This document shows, piece by piece, positions 43,889 through 54,360 of a stretch of DNA of 64,000 nt. Source of the DNA: Silene conica. Lineage: Eukaryota; Streptophyta; Magnoliopsida; Caryophyllales; Caryophyllaceae. The position numbers and the translations under genes were made by a program. The stretch's first letter is position 1. Every line of letters starts with the position of its first letter. The stretch is taken from NCBI GenBank assembly GCA_029255685.2, contig CM055312.2:67312292-67376291 (forward strand), given 5' to 3'. Under the pieces are notes generated by a model. That model had not been told where the DNA came from and searched no databases. It saw only the letters and a program-made list of their open reading frames with translations.

Positions 43889-46800
43889 TCACATTATAGG
43901 ACCAAGTCCCATATTCACAACATGACCCTGGAAACCCTTAGGTGGCATGCCTTTAGTCAAGGGATCTGCAATCATCAATTCAGTGCTAATGTCTTCTATG
44001 ATCACTTTCTTTTCCTGAACACGCTCTTTTATGGCCAAATACTTAATGTCGATGTGTTTACTTCGACTTCCACTACTGTTATTCTTAGCCATAAATACCG
44101 CAGCTGAATTATCACAATACATTCGAATCCGCCTGCTAATAGAGTAAACAACTCTTAGCCCAGATATGAAACCTTTCAGCCAAACACCATGTGAGGTAGC
44201 CTTAAAACAAGAAACGAACTCGGCCTCCATAGTAGAAGTGGCTGTCAATATCTGCTTAGTACTCCTCCATGATATAGCTCCGTTAGCTAGCATAAACACA
44301 TATCCAGATGTGGATTTTCGTGAATCAATGCAACCAGCAAAGTCTGAGTCGGAATACCCCACCACTTCAAGACTATCAGTCCGTTTATACATAAGTATGT
44401 AATCTTTAGTACCCTGAAGGTATCTCAACACTTTCTTTGCAGCCTTCTAGTGATCGATGCCTGGGTTACAGACTTGAGCATACATAATGCTACCAACAGC
44501 TGAAGCATAAGGAACATTATTTTTCATTTGTTCCCTTTCCAAATCATTGTTTTGGCACTGGTCTAAACTGAATCGGTCACCTTTCACAATAGGTGCTACA
44601 CTTGGTGAACAATCTTTCATTCTAAATCTTTCAAGCACTTTGATGATATAGGCCTCCTGAGACAACCCTAAAATGCCTCGGGATCTATCTCTATGGATCT
44701 TAATGCAAATGACATAAGATGTCATACTCATATCTTTCATATCAAAGTTATTTGAAAAAAATTGTTTCACCTCATATAGCAACCCCTTATCATTGGTTGC
44801 TAGCAGAATCCACATATAACCCAAGGAAACAAATCTTACTCCTACTGACCTTAAGGTATATACATTGGTCCATGATATTTTCTTCAAAGCCGAATGAAGA
44901 AATTACTTCATGGAACTTCTTATACCATTGTCGGGAGGCTTGTTTCAAACCATATATGGATTTATTTAGCTTACAAACCAAATGGTCACCGTCTTTAGAG
45001 GAGAATCCTTCAGGTTGTTTCATATAAACCTCTTCCTCTAAATTGCCATTAATAAATGTCGTTTTCACATCCATCTGATGTAACTCGAAATCAAAATGAG
45101 CTACTAATGCCATGATAACTCGAAGAGAATCTTTCTTTGATACAGGAGAAAATGTCTCCGTGTAGTAAATCCCTTCTCTTTGAGTGAACCCTTTAGCAAC
45201 GAGTCTTGCCTTAGTCTCTCGATGTTGCCAAGTGAGTCCCTTCTAGTCTTAAAAACCCACTTACATCCAATGGTTTTTACACCATTGGGCAACTCGACGA
45301 GATCCTAAACTCGATTAGATGTCATAGAGTTCATCTCATCTTTCATAGCATTCATCCATAAGTTAGAATCTGTAGAACTTCTGGCTTGTGAAAATGACAT
45401 AGGGTCATTATCAGCTCCAACACTGCAATCCGATTCTTGTAGATATACTTCATAGTCGTCAGGTATCGCCGATCTCCTTTCTCGAGTAGATTTTCTTAAT
45501 GGATTTTGTTCAACCTCGCGGTGAACTTCTTCCTCATTATGATCTAATATGTTTTGATCGACATTTTGTGGAATTTCTGTACTTGGTTGTTGAACCTCCA
45601 GTCGTACTTCAGGACCGTGAACAATAACCAACATGTTACTCAAAACAGAGGGTGAAGCTTCATGTTGATCCTTTTCAGGTTCAACTCCTATAGTACTCCC
45701 ACTGATCAAGTCATTCTCTAGAAATTTTGCATTTCTAGATTCCACAATCCTGGTACTATGAGATGGACAATAGAACCTATAACGTTTGGACTTTTCGGCA
45801 TATCCAATTAAATGCCCACTAATAGTCCTTGGGTCTAGTTTCTTTTCTTACTTGTGGGTTGTAAATTCTCACCTCATACGGACATCCCCAAACGCGTATA
45901 TGTTGCAAACTCGGTTTCCAACCTTTGGATAACTCAAAAAGCGTCTTAGAGACTACCTTGGAAGGAACCCGATTTAATATATACGCATCCGTCTTTAGCG
46001 CATCAACCCACAAAAATGAAGGAAGTTTAATATTACTTCTCATACTACGCACCATTTCAATTAATGTCCGATTCCTTCTTTCTGCTACACCATTCTGATC
46101 CGGAGAACCAGTTATAGTGTATTGGGCAACAATCCCATGCTCTTGAAGAAATTTAACAAAAGGACCAGATGCTTGTCTATCCTCAGTATATCTACCGTAG
46201 TACTCACCACCTCTATCTGATCTCACAATCTTAATGTGTTTATCACACTGTTTCTCTACTTCAGCCTTAAAAGTTTTAAAGGAATCTAAAGCTTCATCTT
46301 TGGAACGAAGTAAGTAAAGATGCATATATCGTGAATAATCATCAATAAAAGTAATAAAGTCTTTCGGATCGTTAGCGTTCATATCCGGACAACATATATT
46401 CGTGTGTATGATATCTAGTAGGTCAGAACTCCTCTTAGCACCTTTCTTAGATTTCTTAGTTTGCTTTACCATAATGCAACTAACATAAGTCTCAAAATCG
46501 GTAAAGTCTAAAGTACTAAGTACCCCTTCCTTTACCAATCTCTTGACCCTCTCAATGGAGATGTGTCCCAATCTCCGGTGCCATAAAATAAAGGACTCTT
46601 CATTTATAATACTTCTTTTTAAACCAGTATTAACATGCATAGTGTTTTGAGTGGTATCATTTTGTAAACAAAGACGATATAAATTATCAGACAAAATACT
46701 AATACCAATAACTTTAGAATTTCTGCAAATAGTAAAACCAGAGTCCATAAAGTTAAAAAGAATATCCGAAAGGTACAAGTCTAGAAACTGAAATCTAATT

Positions 46801-47503
46801 CCGAGCAAAATTCGAAACAGAAAAAGTCTTTTCCAAAATCAAAATAAACCAGTACTTAAAACTAAACTGCATGTCCCCACGGCCTCAACGTGCGAGCCTA
46901 TCTTGTTTCCGGAATAGATAGCGCTTTCACTTGCCACTGATTTCTGAAGGTTTGTCATACCCTGCAAGGTATTTGAAACATGGATTGTAGCACCAGAGTC
47001 AATCCACCAAGTATTATGATTAACATTGACCATATTAGATTCATAACAAACAAACGCATGAAAATTACCTTTCTTTTTCAACCAAGCCTTAAACTTTTCG
47101 TAGTCTTTCTTCACATGTCCCTTCTTTTTACAGAAGAAACATGCAGAATCCTTCTTAATGGTAGGCTCAGCTGATATCTTTCCCTTTCCCTTGTCTTTAC
47201 TGTGACCCTTGAACCTCTTACTGGATGAAGCTTTATCAGTAGAGGTAGTAAGGTTCACCTTTTCGCCTTCTTCCATCGACAGCCTACCCTCCTCTTGAAC
47301 ACACATGGTTAATAATTCATTAAGTGACCACTCTTATGTGTGTTGTAAGAGATCTTGAAGGGGGCATACTGTGACGGAAGACTGCACAATATATAGTGTA
47401 CAATGAAAGTATCAGACATGGTAACTTCCAAAATCTTTAGTCGAGCTACAATGTCCCTCATACGCATGATGTAATCACGCACCCCTTTAGTGGCAATACG
47501 ATC
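43889..47503 (-). pseudogene. Decayed Ty1/copia gag-pol, minus strand
   Basis: In order from the right: UBN2-type gag end (KGVRDYIMRMRDIVARL); knuckle CFFCKKKGHVKKDY, in which the last Cys is replaced by Tyr; protease WWIDSGATIHVSN; integrase LWHRRLGHI with DDE region IHTNICCP, RSDRGGEYYG and PDQNGVAER; RT QMDVKTTFING; RNase H SDSDFAGC, ending ADPLTKGMP. Lesions: frameshifts near 47325, 45800, 45110-45300 and 44810 (the last destroys the YVDD catalytic motif), and a TAG at 44449-44447 in place of the conserved Trp between RT and RNase H. The first integrase Asp reads Asn. N-terminal gag is missing, cut off by the TRIM junction. Confidence 0.85.
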
Positions 47504-48106
47504 CACCACGGTCGTAACACACCCCAATAAGATGGGAGGTATGCCTTTGGGCCCATTATTTGTCCTCACTAAAGCCCAAAAGCACAAGGCCTTGTTACAA
47601 GATAGTGGGTGGGAGCTATTATAAACATATCATCACAAGCCTCACATTCTACCGATGTGAGACAAATTTCCACACACACTCACATTCTACCGATGTGGGA
47701 CAAATTTCTCATGGAGTGTTACAAACTCCCTCACTTTAAGAACACAACGGCCTCGTTGTGCCTTAAACCTGATCGCAACCAGGGCCAGAATCCACCCCCG
47801 CTAGGTGTGTGACCCGGGTACTCCCGACCACAGGCTCACCACACGGTCGCAAGGTCGCTCTTATACCATTTGTAACAACCCGACCCACCACGGTCGTAAC
47901 ACACCACAATAAGATGGGAGATATATATGCCTTTGGGCCTATTATTTGTTCTCACTTAAGCCCAAAAGCACAAGGCCTTGTTACAAGGTGGTGGGTGTGA
48001 GCTATTATAAACATATCACAAGCCTCACATTCTACCGATGTGGGATAAATCTCCACACAGACCCACCTTCTACCGATGTAGGACAAATTTCTCATGGAGT
48101 GTTACA
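47504..48106 (-). mobile_element. TRIM (terminal-repeat retrotransposon in miniature)
   Basis: LTRs at about 47504-47723 and 47871-48106 flank only 147 bp. On the minus strand the inner region starts AATGGTATAAGAGC, close to the tRNA-iMet PBS, and ends AAAGTGAGGGAGTT, a PPT, before TGTAACACTCC. No coding capacity. The left LTR lacks its outermost ~14 bp (TGTAACAACCC...), where it meets the copia gag. A third LTR of the family is at 51638-51878. Confidence 0.82.
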
Positions 48107-49449
48107 CATATACCAAGGCCATTACCAAGGACTACACTAGCATATAGGAGTGTTACCATCTCGGTTGTCCAAGATAATTATCCTCATAGTTACGATAGCG
48201 AAGCAACTGAAATGTATAACTTTAACTTCAATAAAATACAATGTCTCAAATCCAAATATAAAAGTACAAAATTATCAAAGTGATCAACAAACGAGGAAGC
48301 TAGACTAGGACATCTCTAAGTGAAGACTCTATCCTAGCTATGTCCCGAGCATCTACCACTACCAACCGGCTAATCAACTGCTCACTATCTCCGAATGGAT
48401 CACCCCAGTCTACAACAACAAGACCGGGTTAACCAATTGTATAATAATATAAGCATAACAATAAGACAACACATCTCAATCCACACAATAGTAACATCCT
48501 CCAAACCCCAATAGTAATTAATAACCGACTACACATCGCAACGTCTACCTCTACTAGATTATAAATCACAACAGGTAATCCTCGTCGTCAGTGGAAACCG
48601 CAGTCTTACCACCTAAGCCTCACTCATCGCAACAAGCGTACCGAAATTATTAATGTGTACATCCCCTCGTGAAGGAAGGCGCGAGGGGCGAACATGGAGT
48701 TGGAACCATCTCGGAACAATAGACCCACAATAATATCATAATCATCATAATAACACACCCATAATATCTCAGGCATAATATTCAGACAAATATCGTCACA
48801 TCTAGCCAACATCAATCATACAAAAAGTTGAGTAGGAAAATCCTACCATAAAGCAAATCTCATGGAAGTCAAATGAAGGCTAGAACTGATCTTTTACGAA
48901 GTCTCCACCTATAATATCACACAATATCCATCACAAAACCGATGACAAAATCTACCTTAAACCCTAGGATTCAAAAAGTGTAACAAGGACTAGATCTAGT
49001 TACCAACAAAAGGCTGGCGCACAAACGATTTACGATCAGCACTAACGATTCCTTGCGAGATATGTATTAGACTAATGATTAAATTCTAATCCTGTAAATT
49101 CTAATTAATATCTCGCAGAACCGTTACCAGACCGGGTACTCGACTGAGTACCCTAGGGACTTGATCGAGTACGCTGTACTCGACTGAGCACCATAGGTAC
49201 TCGACCGAGTACGATGTACTTAACCGAATATCACCTATACTCGACCGAGTGTGTTGTACTCGACCAAGTACACGGTACTCGACCGAGAATACGGTACTCA
49301 ACCGAGTACGCGGTACTCGACCGAGTATGACTTATACTTGACCGAGTATCTCGTAGGCAAAGTCTGACATAAACTTCAAAATATGGGTACTCGGTAGAGT
49401 ATGGCCTACTCGGTAGAGTATTCAACAGCTAAACGAGAGGTGTATTACA
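48100..49449 (-). repeat. Tekay-type chromovirus LTR (minus strand) with box array
   Basis: Right edge TGTATTACA beside an inverted PPT (GTCTCCCCCCTTA at 49450-49462), so on the minus strand the LTR starts TGTAATACACC. The left edge TGTTACACATATACC overlaps the last seven bases of the TRIM. About 1350 bp, holding the 13-box array at 49138-49419. Confidence 0.7.
49138..49419. repeat. Array of 13 dyad boxes at 19/21-bp spacing
   Basis: Twelve-base boxes of type ACTCGACCGAGT start at 49138, 49159, 49178, 49199, 49218, 49239, 49258, 49277, 49296, 49315, 49336, and then 49389 and 49408 (ACTCGGTAGAGT). Steps are 21, 19, 21, 19, 21, 19, 19, 19, 19, 21, a gap, and 19. Spacers are unrelated in sequence. 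Confidence 0.9.
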
Positions 49450-49462
49450 GTCTCCCCCCTTA

Positions 49463-50289
49463 AGACGAACTTCGTTCCCGAAGTTCACTAATAACCTGGA
49501 TAAAACAACTCTCTCAACCCAACAGTTTACAAGATGTATAACAAACCTCCACCGATACCACATGACCATAACACCACTTCTCAAAGATGCGCAAAACATA
49601 ACACTTGACCATAACACCGCATCCCAGAGATGCCCAAAACATAACCAAAACTTACTATAGAACTGACTCAAAGCAACTTAAAAAAACGATCATCTCCTAA
49701 CTTTCTAAAAGAAACAGGTTACATCCTCGTAACCATTACATACCTGGTCAAACAGTAAGCATATCTCTTCCTCATAGCTTCTTCCGGTTGCCAAATAGCC
49801 TCCTTAACATTATGGTCTCTATAATATAATTTTTAGTAGCTTGGTTTCACCGATCCTTGTCTTGCTTACTTTGTTGTCCAAAATCTCTTGTGGCACTTCC
49901 ACATAAGTTAGAGCCTTATCTAAATCAAAATGCTCAACTTCAAGTATATGGGTTAGATCACTAACATACTTCTGAATTTGAGACAATGAAAAACGTTATG
50001 CACACGATCCAAAACTGGTAGCATAGCTAACAGATAAGCCACTTCCCCAATTTGATAAAGAATCTCATAAGGGCCTCTAAATTTCAACTTAGCTTGCCCC
50101 TCTTCCCAAACCGCATCACCCATGCAATGATGACACCTTAAACAACACCTTATCCCCGACCTAAAACTCGATGTCCCGACGATTTAAGTCTGAGTAGCTC
50201 TTTTGCCGATCCTGCGTTGTTTTCATCTTTTGGCAAATCACATGCAATTGTTCGTCCATATCTTGAATCTTCCGCGGACCCAAAAAGTA
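49463..50289 (-). pseudogene. Chromovirus integrase C-terminal remnant, minus strand
   Basis: Minus-strand reading gives QDMDEQLHVICQKMKTTQ, DRQKSYSDLNRRDIEF, then VGDKVLFKV, KFRGPYEIL, VAYLLAMLPVLDRVHNVFH and EAIWQPEEAMRKRY. This is the C-terminal integrase and chromodomain-like region of a Tekay/Del-type element with several stops. It leads into the LTR at 48100-49449. Confidence 0.75.
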
Positions 50290-50904
50290 TATGTAGGAGT
50301 CCAGTATGTTGGGATGATAGTTCTGAGGCTGCAGTGATAGGTCCTTGGTTAGTTTAGAAGATATTCGACCAGGTTAAGGTGATTCGACAGAAGATAAGGG
50401 CGGCTCAGGATCGACAAAAGAATTATACGGACTTACACCGCAAGGATATTGAGTTTCAGGTTGGGGACAAGCTGTTACTTAAGGTTTCACCTATGAGAGG
50501 TGTTATGAGATTCGGGAAGAGCGGCAAGCTGAGCCAGAAGTTCATAGGTCCTTATGAGATTCTTGATCAAGTGTGAGAGGTTGCATATCGCTTAGCCTTA
50601 TCTCCAGCTCTAGACCGAGTGCATAATGTTTTCCATGTGTCCCAGTTACGAAAGTACGATAGTGACCCATCTCACATCATTGAGGTGGAGCTATTTGAGC
50701 CTGATGAAGCTCTATCTTATGTGGAGACCGCTAAAGCCATACTTGATAGTAAGATTCGTAAGACCAGAAGCGGGAGAGACCAAGCTCCTTAAGATATTGT
50801 GGTCAAACCACGATGTTGAGAAGGCTACCTTGGAGTCTGAGACAGCTATGAGAGAGCGCTACCCTCAGTTGTTTGATCAGGTATGTGAGGTTACAGGGAT
50901 GTAA
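50286..50904 (+). pseudogene. Chromovirus integrase C-terminal remnant, plus strand
   Basis: Plus-strand reading gives RSPVCWDDSSEAAVIGP, IRAAQDRQKNYTDLHRKD, FQVGDKLLLKVSPMRG, RLALSPALDRVHNVFHVS, DEALSYVETAKAILDSKI and RERYPQLF. Stops at about 50344, 50574 and 50788 plus frame changes break it. Same region and family type as the minus-strand remnant and abutting it head to head near 50288. Confidence 0.78.
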
Positions 50905-51143
50905 CTTGTTTCTTTAGGGGGGTAGGAGATGATCGCGCGCTAGGTTTCGAGTCTTTTGTAAATTTTGTGCATCTTGTTGGTTGGTCATGTCTTATATTAA
51001 TGCATAATTTTGTTGTAAGGGTAATAAACATGTGTGCGCGCGCGCATGTGCCATGTTATGAACAACATGTTCCTTGTGAGTCTTTCTTTTCAGGTCAGTA
51101 GTTGTGAACTTTGAGGACGAAATTTGTTCTAAAGGAGGAAGAT
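50905..51143 (+). other. 3' non-coding region and PPT of the plus-strand chromovirus
   Basis: Includes a TGTGCGCGCGCGCATG tract (51030-51045). It ends with AAAGGAGGAAGAT (51131-51143), the PPT directly before the LTR. The sequence GAGGACGAAATTTGTTCTAAAGG is typical for plant Tekay-type 3' ends. Confidence 0.7.
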
Positions 51144-51176
51144 TGTAACACCCCTCCCTTGCGTACCTGATTTATG

Positions 51177-51302
51177 AATCGGTCGAGTAAGTCGAACTCG
51201 GTCGAGTATGTGTAACTCGACCGAGTAGAGTCAACTCAGTCGAGTAGTTTTAACTTGGTCGAGCTAGTGTTACTCGACCAAGTTGCTCCAATTCAGTCGA
51301 GC
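51177..51302. repeat. Array of seven dyad boxes at exactly 19-bp spacing
   Basis: Twelve-base boxes of type ACTCGGTCGAGT start at 51177, 51196, 51215, 51234, 51253, 51272 and 51291. Each step is 19 bp. Boxes vary (for example ACTTGGTCGAGC) and the 7-bp spacers are unrelated. Confidence 0.92.
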
Positions 51303-51637
51303 TGGCTTTTCCATGTTTTGAACCGCGGTTAATTATATATTAATCCGAGGTTAAAACCTCATTTATCTTAAAATCAGAAAACAGTAAACCTTAACCCCAT
51401 TTCACCCCTCCCTCTCAAATCATTCAAGAGAATTTAGCAAAGGTTTAGACGCGTCGATCATCTAGCTAGCCTAGTTCTCGTCAGGAAGTAAGTTTTGGTT
51501 CTTATCTTTTATATGTCATTAGATTTTTGTTATGTCGTAGTGAGTAACCCTATGTATAATTAATAGGAGGAGGTTTCATAAAGGAACGTTGGTAGGAAAA
51601 GTTTGGATTGACTTTCGTGAGTATTGCCTTGAGGTGA

Positions 51638-51878
51638 TGTAACAACCCGAGCCGCCTCTGTCGTAACAAAAACCCAATAAGATGGGTGTGCACTTTTGGG
51701 CCCGTTATTTATCCTCACTTAAGCCCAAAAGCACAAGGCCTTGTTACTATGTGGTGGGTGGGAGTTATTATAAACATATCACAAGCCTCACATTCTACTG
51801 ATGTGGGACAAATCTCCATACAAACTCATATTTGTCCCATGTGGGACAACTTTCCTCTCATACTCTTGGGGTGTTACA
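51638..51878 (-). mobile_element. Solo LTR of the TRIM family
   Basis: TGTAACAACCC ... GGGTGTTACA, 241 bp, homologous along its length to 47871-48106. Inserted in the Tekay-type LTR; flanks GGTGA and GGTAG are at best an imperfect TSD. Confidence 0.75.
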
Positions 51879-52550
51879 GGTAGGGTTTCCCTACTCAGAT
51901 ATGTGTGAATATGATTGTGACGATATTGTATTATTGATCAGATATCACTATACTGTTGTGAATTGAGTTGGGAACATAGGTGTGGGACCGTTGCGGGAAA
52001 CGACTCTCACTCCTACGATTACTCTTCGTGAGACCCGCCATGGAGGGGATGTGCATATTAAGGATCTAGATACCCCTTTTCGCGAGAAAGTGGGGGATTG
52101 ATGTTGGGATTGGGGCTGCCACCTGTGTTGTTGTGACAGTGATATCAGTATTTATGGTTGTCAGATTATGGTGTTGATCTTATTTGTGTTGTGACTGTCT
52201 TATTCATCAGATTGTGACGCTTGTTGTTTTTACTGTGATGATCCCTATAATGGTGAGCAAAGTCTCGGGTTTGACGATGTTGATGACTGCTAGCTTGGGG
52301 AGGATGAGACACACTCAGTTTTGTAGTGTCATAATAGTTTATGTAGCTTCCGCAAATGTTTCTTTATTTTTGGTTGTTGTCAGACGGTTGTATACTTAGA
52401 CCTTATCCTTTGTTATAATAAAGGTTGTATTTTTTGTTTGTTTGTTTACTTTGATATTATACCTCAAGAAACTGAGATGGTAGTGCTTTCATAGTCTGAT
52501 GGTCCTTCCTAAAGGCCTTGGATTATGAGGGTGTTACAATTAATATCAAT

Positions 52551-53402
52551 AACATAAACATTTGGAAAAAATATTTCATATTGGAGTCACACATCGAACT
52601 TTCATGTCTTCCAAGTATTTGGGGCAATTGCGCTTCCAATGGCTAATGTCATTACAATAGTGACATTTATCATCGGATGGGACTCCCTTTTTAGGTTTGG
52701 GAAAGCTATTCTCAGTAGCTTTCGCTTTACCTTTATAGGGAGTGAGCTTATTACCCTTATTACTTTATGTCTTTTTTAGCTTGCACAAGCATTTTGTGCT
52801 ACTCGTGGAGATTGGTTTTCAGGTTTTGCGTGTTATAGTTTACCCTAAACTGAACATAGACCTTGATTCGGCTTAAGGAATGAAGCACTCGGTCAATCAT
52901 GAGTTGCTCGGGGATCTCAATCCCTTGCAACTGAAAGGTTTCAACATGCTTAATCATTGTGAGCACACGAGGACTCACTTTTTATCCTTCTTTAATATTG
53001 AGGTCAAAGAATTGGGAGGTCGTTTCATATTGAATAATCCTAGGAGCTTGTGAAAATATGGTCACAAGTCTAGTGTAGATTTCATAGGTGGTGCTCGTCT
53101 TTGTGGCACTCCTTTGAAGATCAGCTTCTATAGAGAAAATCAAGACATTCTTGACCGCGGCGGATTCCTTAGGTAGTTCTCATATATAGGCCTCCCTAAC
53201 CGCGGTTGTTGACCTAGCACTAGGAGTAGCGGAAGGAGCCACGGTAAGGTATTGAAGCTTGCCATCACCTTTTGCGGCTAAGCAAAGTTGCGTATCTCAA
53301 TCGCTAAAATTTGAACCATTCTTTTCGAGTTTGCAACGGTCCATAAAAGATCGAAGCCATGAAATGGTAGTGAGAGCTGCGGACGAGCTTGAGGTTGCCA
53401 TT
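52551..53402 (-). pseudogene. Copia gag remnant, minus strand
   Basis: Minus-strand start MATSSSSAALTTISWLRSF at 53402; near the other end, CHYCNDISHWKRNCPKYLE is a CX2CX4HX4C knuckle with the HWKRNCP form of copia gag. Many stops and frame changes. It has its own knuckle, so it is a different element from the one at 43889-47503. Confidence 0.65.
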
Positions 53403-54360
53403 AAGATATATCAAATTGACTACAACATATGAGATGAAGGAAATAATGAACATTTATCGTTTTTCAACTTGTAAAATATACTCGTATTCAACAAGTAACA
53501 TTTATATAATGACCTTCACCCAATTATATAAACAATTCCAAGACCCAAATTGATATTAACTCGGGTGCGTGTGAGCTTACGGGCCCTCTACACCCTTACT
53601 AATATAATTTGGTAGGTTAACCCATTTAACCGATTATACACTTAGAACTCTCGGTCGATGAATTTACATTAAGTTCATCTTTGACCCCGACCTATTGGGA
53701 CAATGGTCCCTCTAATACCTCCATTGAGATCAACCAAATTTCGAAATGTAATAAAATTTTATTACCCCATTTACCCAATATAAAAAGAAAGCACCTCGGC
53801 ATAGTAAAAACCGTATTGTCCCCTAATGAAATTGGGATTCATGAGTTCCTACTATTTGATAAGGCTAAGCCTCAATTTATAAAATGTGAGAGGTCTTGTC
53901 AATTTATTATCTATCTCTTTTAAGTGAACTAAGTTAGTGATTTATCGATAATTATAATTAACAAGGTTGATAATTCGATATAAAAATGCATGAGATGATA
54001 TTCATGATATAGCATGCAAACCACGTACACCAGGTAAGCACTCAGACCATGCTCTTGGGAAGGCTTGAACCCGGATCTCTTGGGAAGGATCGAACCCAAC
54101 TTTATGGTTCGATCCTTACCCGCAACTTAGTGCGCTCATTGGAAAAAATAAAACTCATATAGAAAATAGTGTAGTGATATCAAAGAGCATATTCCTTAGT
54201 ACTTAACAAAAAAACACAGAATAGAAAAACAACTTACCCTTACAAGCTTAAACTCTTACCGAGTGTGTCATCAGAATTGACCTAAATAATTTAAGCAACC
54301 GATGACACTAATTATTAATAAAACAAACAAACCACACACAAACAAATGACGTGAAATTTT
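53403..54360. other. Intergenic stretch downstream of UGT gene 2, no gene seen
   Basis: The part next to the gag remnant may be its leader or LTR. 54020-54120 has a duplicated CTTGGGAAGG phrase. No promoter or RNA gene was recognised. Confidence 0.4.

Larger units (their letters stand above)
51144..52538 (+). repeat. 3' LTR of the plus-strand Tekay-type element
   Basis: Edges TGTAACACCCC and GGGTGTTACA. It carries the seven-box array at 51177-51302 and is interrupted by a solo TRIM LTR at 51638-51878. No 5' LTR is present in the window. Confidence 0.8.

Noticed and set aside
49138..49419. CRISPR-like array (regular short repeats)
   Set aside because: Spacers are only 7-9 bp, boxes are degenerate near-palindromes and the context is a plant LTR.
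52184..52399. Hydrophobic 71-aa plus-strand ORF
   Set aside because: Lies inside the chromovirus LTR and shows no coding pattern.
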